Below, in pieces: positions 61,601 to 64,000 of a DNA stretch of 64,000 nt; position 1 is the first letter of the stretch; the number at the start of each line of letters is the position of its first letter. Origin of the DNA: Lingula anatina. Its lineage: Eukaryota; Brachiopoda; Lingulata; Lingulida; Lingulidae. Below the pieces are notes generated by a model, which saw only the letters and a program-made list of their open reading frames with translations, ran no database searches and was not told the origin of the DNA. A program made the translations under genes and the position numbers. The stretch lies in the NCBI RefSeq assembly GCF_001039355.2, contig NW_019773560.1:21332-85331 (forward strand). Reading direction: 5' to 3'.

Positions 61601-63005
61601 AACTACATTTATTCTATTATTTTGAGAAAACTTCGATTGTTCTCATTTTAAACACTACTAAGTTAAACAATGATAACTTTACCTTGTGTAACATTTTCAT
61701 CCAATAAGATTGGATTGCCACCCCATGACGTTAGTTCCCCTGCTTCGTCAAAAGTTACTTGTAGGTAACCTAGATATTTGGCAAACATGAAATCTGTGAC
61801 TATCAGCACGTTGCTTCCTCTTCTTCTCAACACGGTAGGATACAAACCATCGGGTTGCTCCGTGGATGGAGGAGTGCCTGGAAATATAATTGGATCTTTA
61901 TATTGTTTTACTGAAAATATTGCAATGGCGACAGAGAGAGAGAATAAAATTCTTAAAAAAAGTACCTTTAACATTTAGCATTCATTTAATGAGCAATTAT
62001 TCTTAACATATCAAAGAAAACTCTACATTTGCATTGAGCTCATCATTATATTTATAACACCCTGTTACAGGTTGTCTGACAATAATATGTCATCTGCACT
62101 TATATCTAAGTCTTCACTTGCAAGACAATTAAAAGATCTACCTGTATAGATCTATACATTTTACCAGTATAAAGAAACGTGTTAGTCTGGCCACCAATAA
62201 CAAAGTTCTCAAGATATCAAAGTTATGGAGATAATTCTATAATTCAACCTTTGACACGCGTTCAACATTATACCAATTACCACCTAATAGAGGTTGTATA
62301 GCTATAATGTGCCATCTTCTCTTTCATTAAAAAATTCACTGTCAATTAAATGAAAAGGCATTTTACCGGTATAAAGAAACGTGTTCGTCCGGCCACCAAT
62401 AACAATGTCCACCCCATCAACTTCTTCAGCAATCCTTCTATCGACAGGAAAGCCGGAGTGACCCAGTGCAATAATTTTATTAATGCCCTGTAATTTCAGT
62501 TTATTAACCTCTTCCTGTACTGCAGCCACTTCTTCGGTGAAAATTAAATCGCCTGAAAAAAAAAACTGATAACTAAACTTGTGTGTGACCCTAAACATGT
62601 ATTTATCAAAATTGTAGCATGTACATGTATGCACCATCACAATAATAATAGTAATAACAATCTGACAATCACAATATTAAAATTAATTGACTTAATACAG
62701 TTTGAAAAAAGTGGTTTCAGAATATGGCCTTTTACAAATATGTATAATATGATATGGACATTGTTTCTAGAAGATCAAAAATTAATCTAACCTGGGTTTG
62801 AAACTAGAGGCGTGTATCTGAACACGTAACCCACTATTCCTATCTGTTCCCCATTCACATTCAGCACCGTGGACTTTTGATACATCCCTTGCATTTCTGG
62901 GACGTTTTGGGCGTCGATGTTAGCACTCAAAACGGGGAAAGTGACGTTTCGAAGAAAATGCAATAAGCTGTCTATGCCGCTGACAAACTCGTGATTACCG
63001 AAAGC
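58642..63005 (-). CDS. CD73-like ecto-5'-nucleotidase, copy 2 (5' end outside window)
   Basis: Tandem paralogue of the gene at 47893. Exons 2-9 splice in frame: 62792-63005, 62367-62552, 61683-61877, 61051-61179, 60564-60683, 60136-60285, 59685-59888 and 58642-58802. Sizes match copy 1 except the shorter last exon. Exon 1 (signal peptide and LHTNDVH) is expected just past base 64000, since copy 1's intron 1 flank aligns to about 63830. No frame break was found. Substrate residues are kept, including NSGGIRE for the N390/R395 region. GGRTNTFLYTG again has Arg for the metal His, and GNHEFD is changed to GNHEFV here. The C-terminus ends NVPAPPAP with no hydrophobic tail, so a secreted form is more likely than a GPI-anchored one. 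A 700-bp TTAA element enlarges intron 8. Confidence 0.9.
58863..59560. mobile_element. Approx. 690-bp TTAA-ended element, copy 2
   Basis: Full-length relative of 46466-47158, starting TTAAGGATATTGTCACCC and ending AATCCTTTAA. It lies inside intron 8 of 5'-nucleotidase copy 2. That intron is 882 bp against 235 bp in copy 1, and the difference is close to the element length. Confidence 0.8.
62163..62206 (-). pseudogene. Relic of exon 3 inside intron 3, copy 2
   Basis: Same fragment as at 50695-50738, reading VIGGQTNTFLYTG with a GTAAAA donor. Its presence in both gene copies shows the exon fragment predates the gene duplication. Confidence 0.7.
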
Positions 63006-63136
63006 CTAAAATGTTGAATAATTGAAATTAAACAGAATTTATTGGGGATTTCAAATAACTTTCGTTCCTTTGGATTCGCTGTTTTTGAAAATTCCCCGTT
63101 TATTCCGCATAGAGGGGGGTTCGCATTTTTGCCAAC

Positions 63137-63238
63137 GTGACGAACGAGGCTTGTGACTTCCAAATAAGGAAGCGTCCCAGGCGGATACATCTGTGACGTA
63201 CGAGACTTGTGACTTCCAAATATGGAAGTGCCCCAGGC
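63137..63238. repeat. Two-unit tandem repeat (56-bp period) in intron 1 of copy 2
   Basis: GTGACGAACGAGGCTTGTGA and GTGACGTACGAGACTTGTGA begin two units that both go on through CTTCCAAATA(A/T)GGAAG and end CCCAGGC. The segment is absent from intron 1 of copy 1, so it is a copy-2-specific insertion. Confidence 0.75.
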
Positions 63239-64000
63239 AAAATTTTGACAAACACGCCCTCAATCTGCCGCTAGTGGCTAGAGTTTCGTATTGCTGATAT
63301 CGGTTATATATGTAATCAAGATCGAGCTTGCAATACGGAGATCTAGAACCTAGGATACTGAGCCTGGGTTTTTACCCATATCCCGGAAGAAGGCCTAGGG
63401 AGGTAGGGGCCGAAAATTTAGATAAGATGTTATATCTTTATATTATATCTTTATAGATGCATCATTATAATAACTTATACAATTCTTAAAGATCAAAACG
63501 GTTCATGATTTGATATGAATCTTCATAGTAATAACCACGGACAAAACGACGATCTATATTATTTGAAGATCAACGGGCGCATGAAGTTCAGGGGCGGATG
63601 CAGAGACAGTCTTCCAAATAATCTTCTTGATCGAGCCTTATATTTTTGACCGTCTTTCGGCAGGAAAAATAAGATACTTGTCAATGTAAACTTGAAAATC
63701 TGACCGTCTTCTGGGCTGGGTCTTCCCTCAATCCGCCCCTGACTGAACCCTGTGCTATGATGGTCCATCGACGAAAGTTGCCAGCTGACGCCACTTTTGC
63801 CGTGCCAGCTTGGATGCATATTTTACCTTTGCAACACAGTCATTCTTTGCTAGTGGTGCACTGCGGGGGGACCATAACAAGAATGTTATTTAAATTTAGA
63901 TAGCCGACCAAATTCTCATGACATCGTTGTGTATGTTTCAATAACAAATCAAAGAAGCTGCATGAGCAAGGAGGATGTTGTTATATAAGCAAAAAAAGAG

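Noticed and set aside
1-64000. Search by eye for tRNA, rRNA, CRISPR arrays, bacterial operons or viral genes
   Set aside because: None supportable; the window is ordinary animal nuclear DNA, though weak tRNA-like or small RNA genes could be missed without software.

Overview
This is a 64-kb piece of an AT-rich, intron-containing animal nuclear genome. Genes have GT-AG introns, AATAAA signals, many short inverted-repeat transposons and several microsatellites. The gene set is macoilin, CCT8, a SHIPPO-repeat ciliary protein, a class A GPCR and CD73-like ecto-5'-nucleotidases. Together with the repeat types this fits a marine invertebrate (a non-vertebrate deuterostome or a cnidarian are my best guesses). 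The sequence alone does not settle the phylum.

Layout. (1) 182-17086, minus: macoilin, 11 exons seen, last exon(s) off the left edge; its long introns carry several foldback MITEs. (2) 17446-25332, plus: CCT8 (TCP-1 theta), 16 exons, complete, head-to-head with macoilin across 359 bp. (3) 26029-26940, minus: an unrecognised Cys/His-rich protein, tail-to-tail with CCT8. (4) 29397-31049, plus: an unrecognised 550-aa disordered protein in one exon. (5) 31050-37318: no gene seen. (6) 37548-41811, minus: ODF3/CIMAP1-like SHIPPO protein, 4 exons, with an X-box-like site just upstream. (7) 44362-45600, plus: single-exon orphan class A GPCR. (8) 47893-53903, minus: complete 574-aa CD73-like 5'-nucleotidase, 9 exons. 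(9) 56773-57540: decayed 3' half of a second copy of the GPCR. (10) 58642-63005: second 5'-nucleotidase copy, exons 2-9, with exon 1 beyond the right edge.

The main structural event is a tandem duplication of a two-gene module (GPCR plus convergent ecto-5'-nucleotidase). In the second module the receptor is a pseudogene but the enzyme exons stay open. Both enzyme copies have Arg where CD73 has a metal-binding His (human H243). An old exon-3 fragment kept in intron 3 of both copies has Gln there. The copies also differ at the C-terminus. One 223-bp duplication around a single N at 46164 looks like an assembly artefact.

Macoilin, CCT8, the ODF3-like gene, the GPCR and both nucleotidases were assigned by reading motifs and splicing exons by eye. 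No database search was possible.
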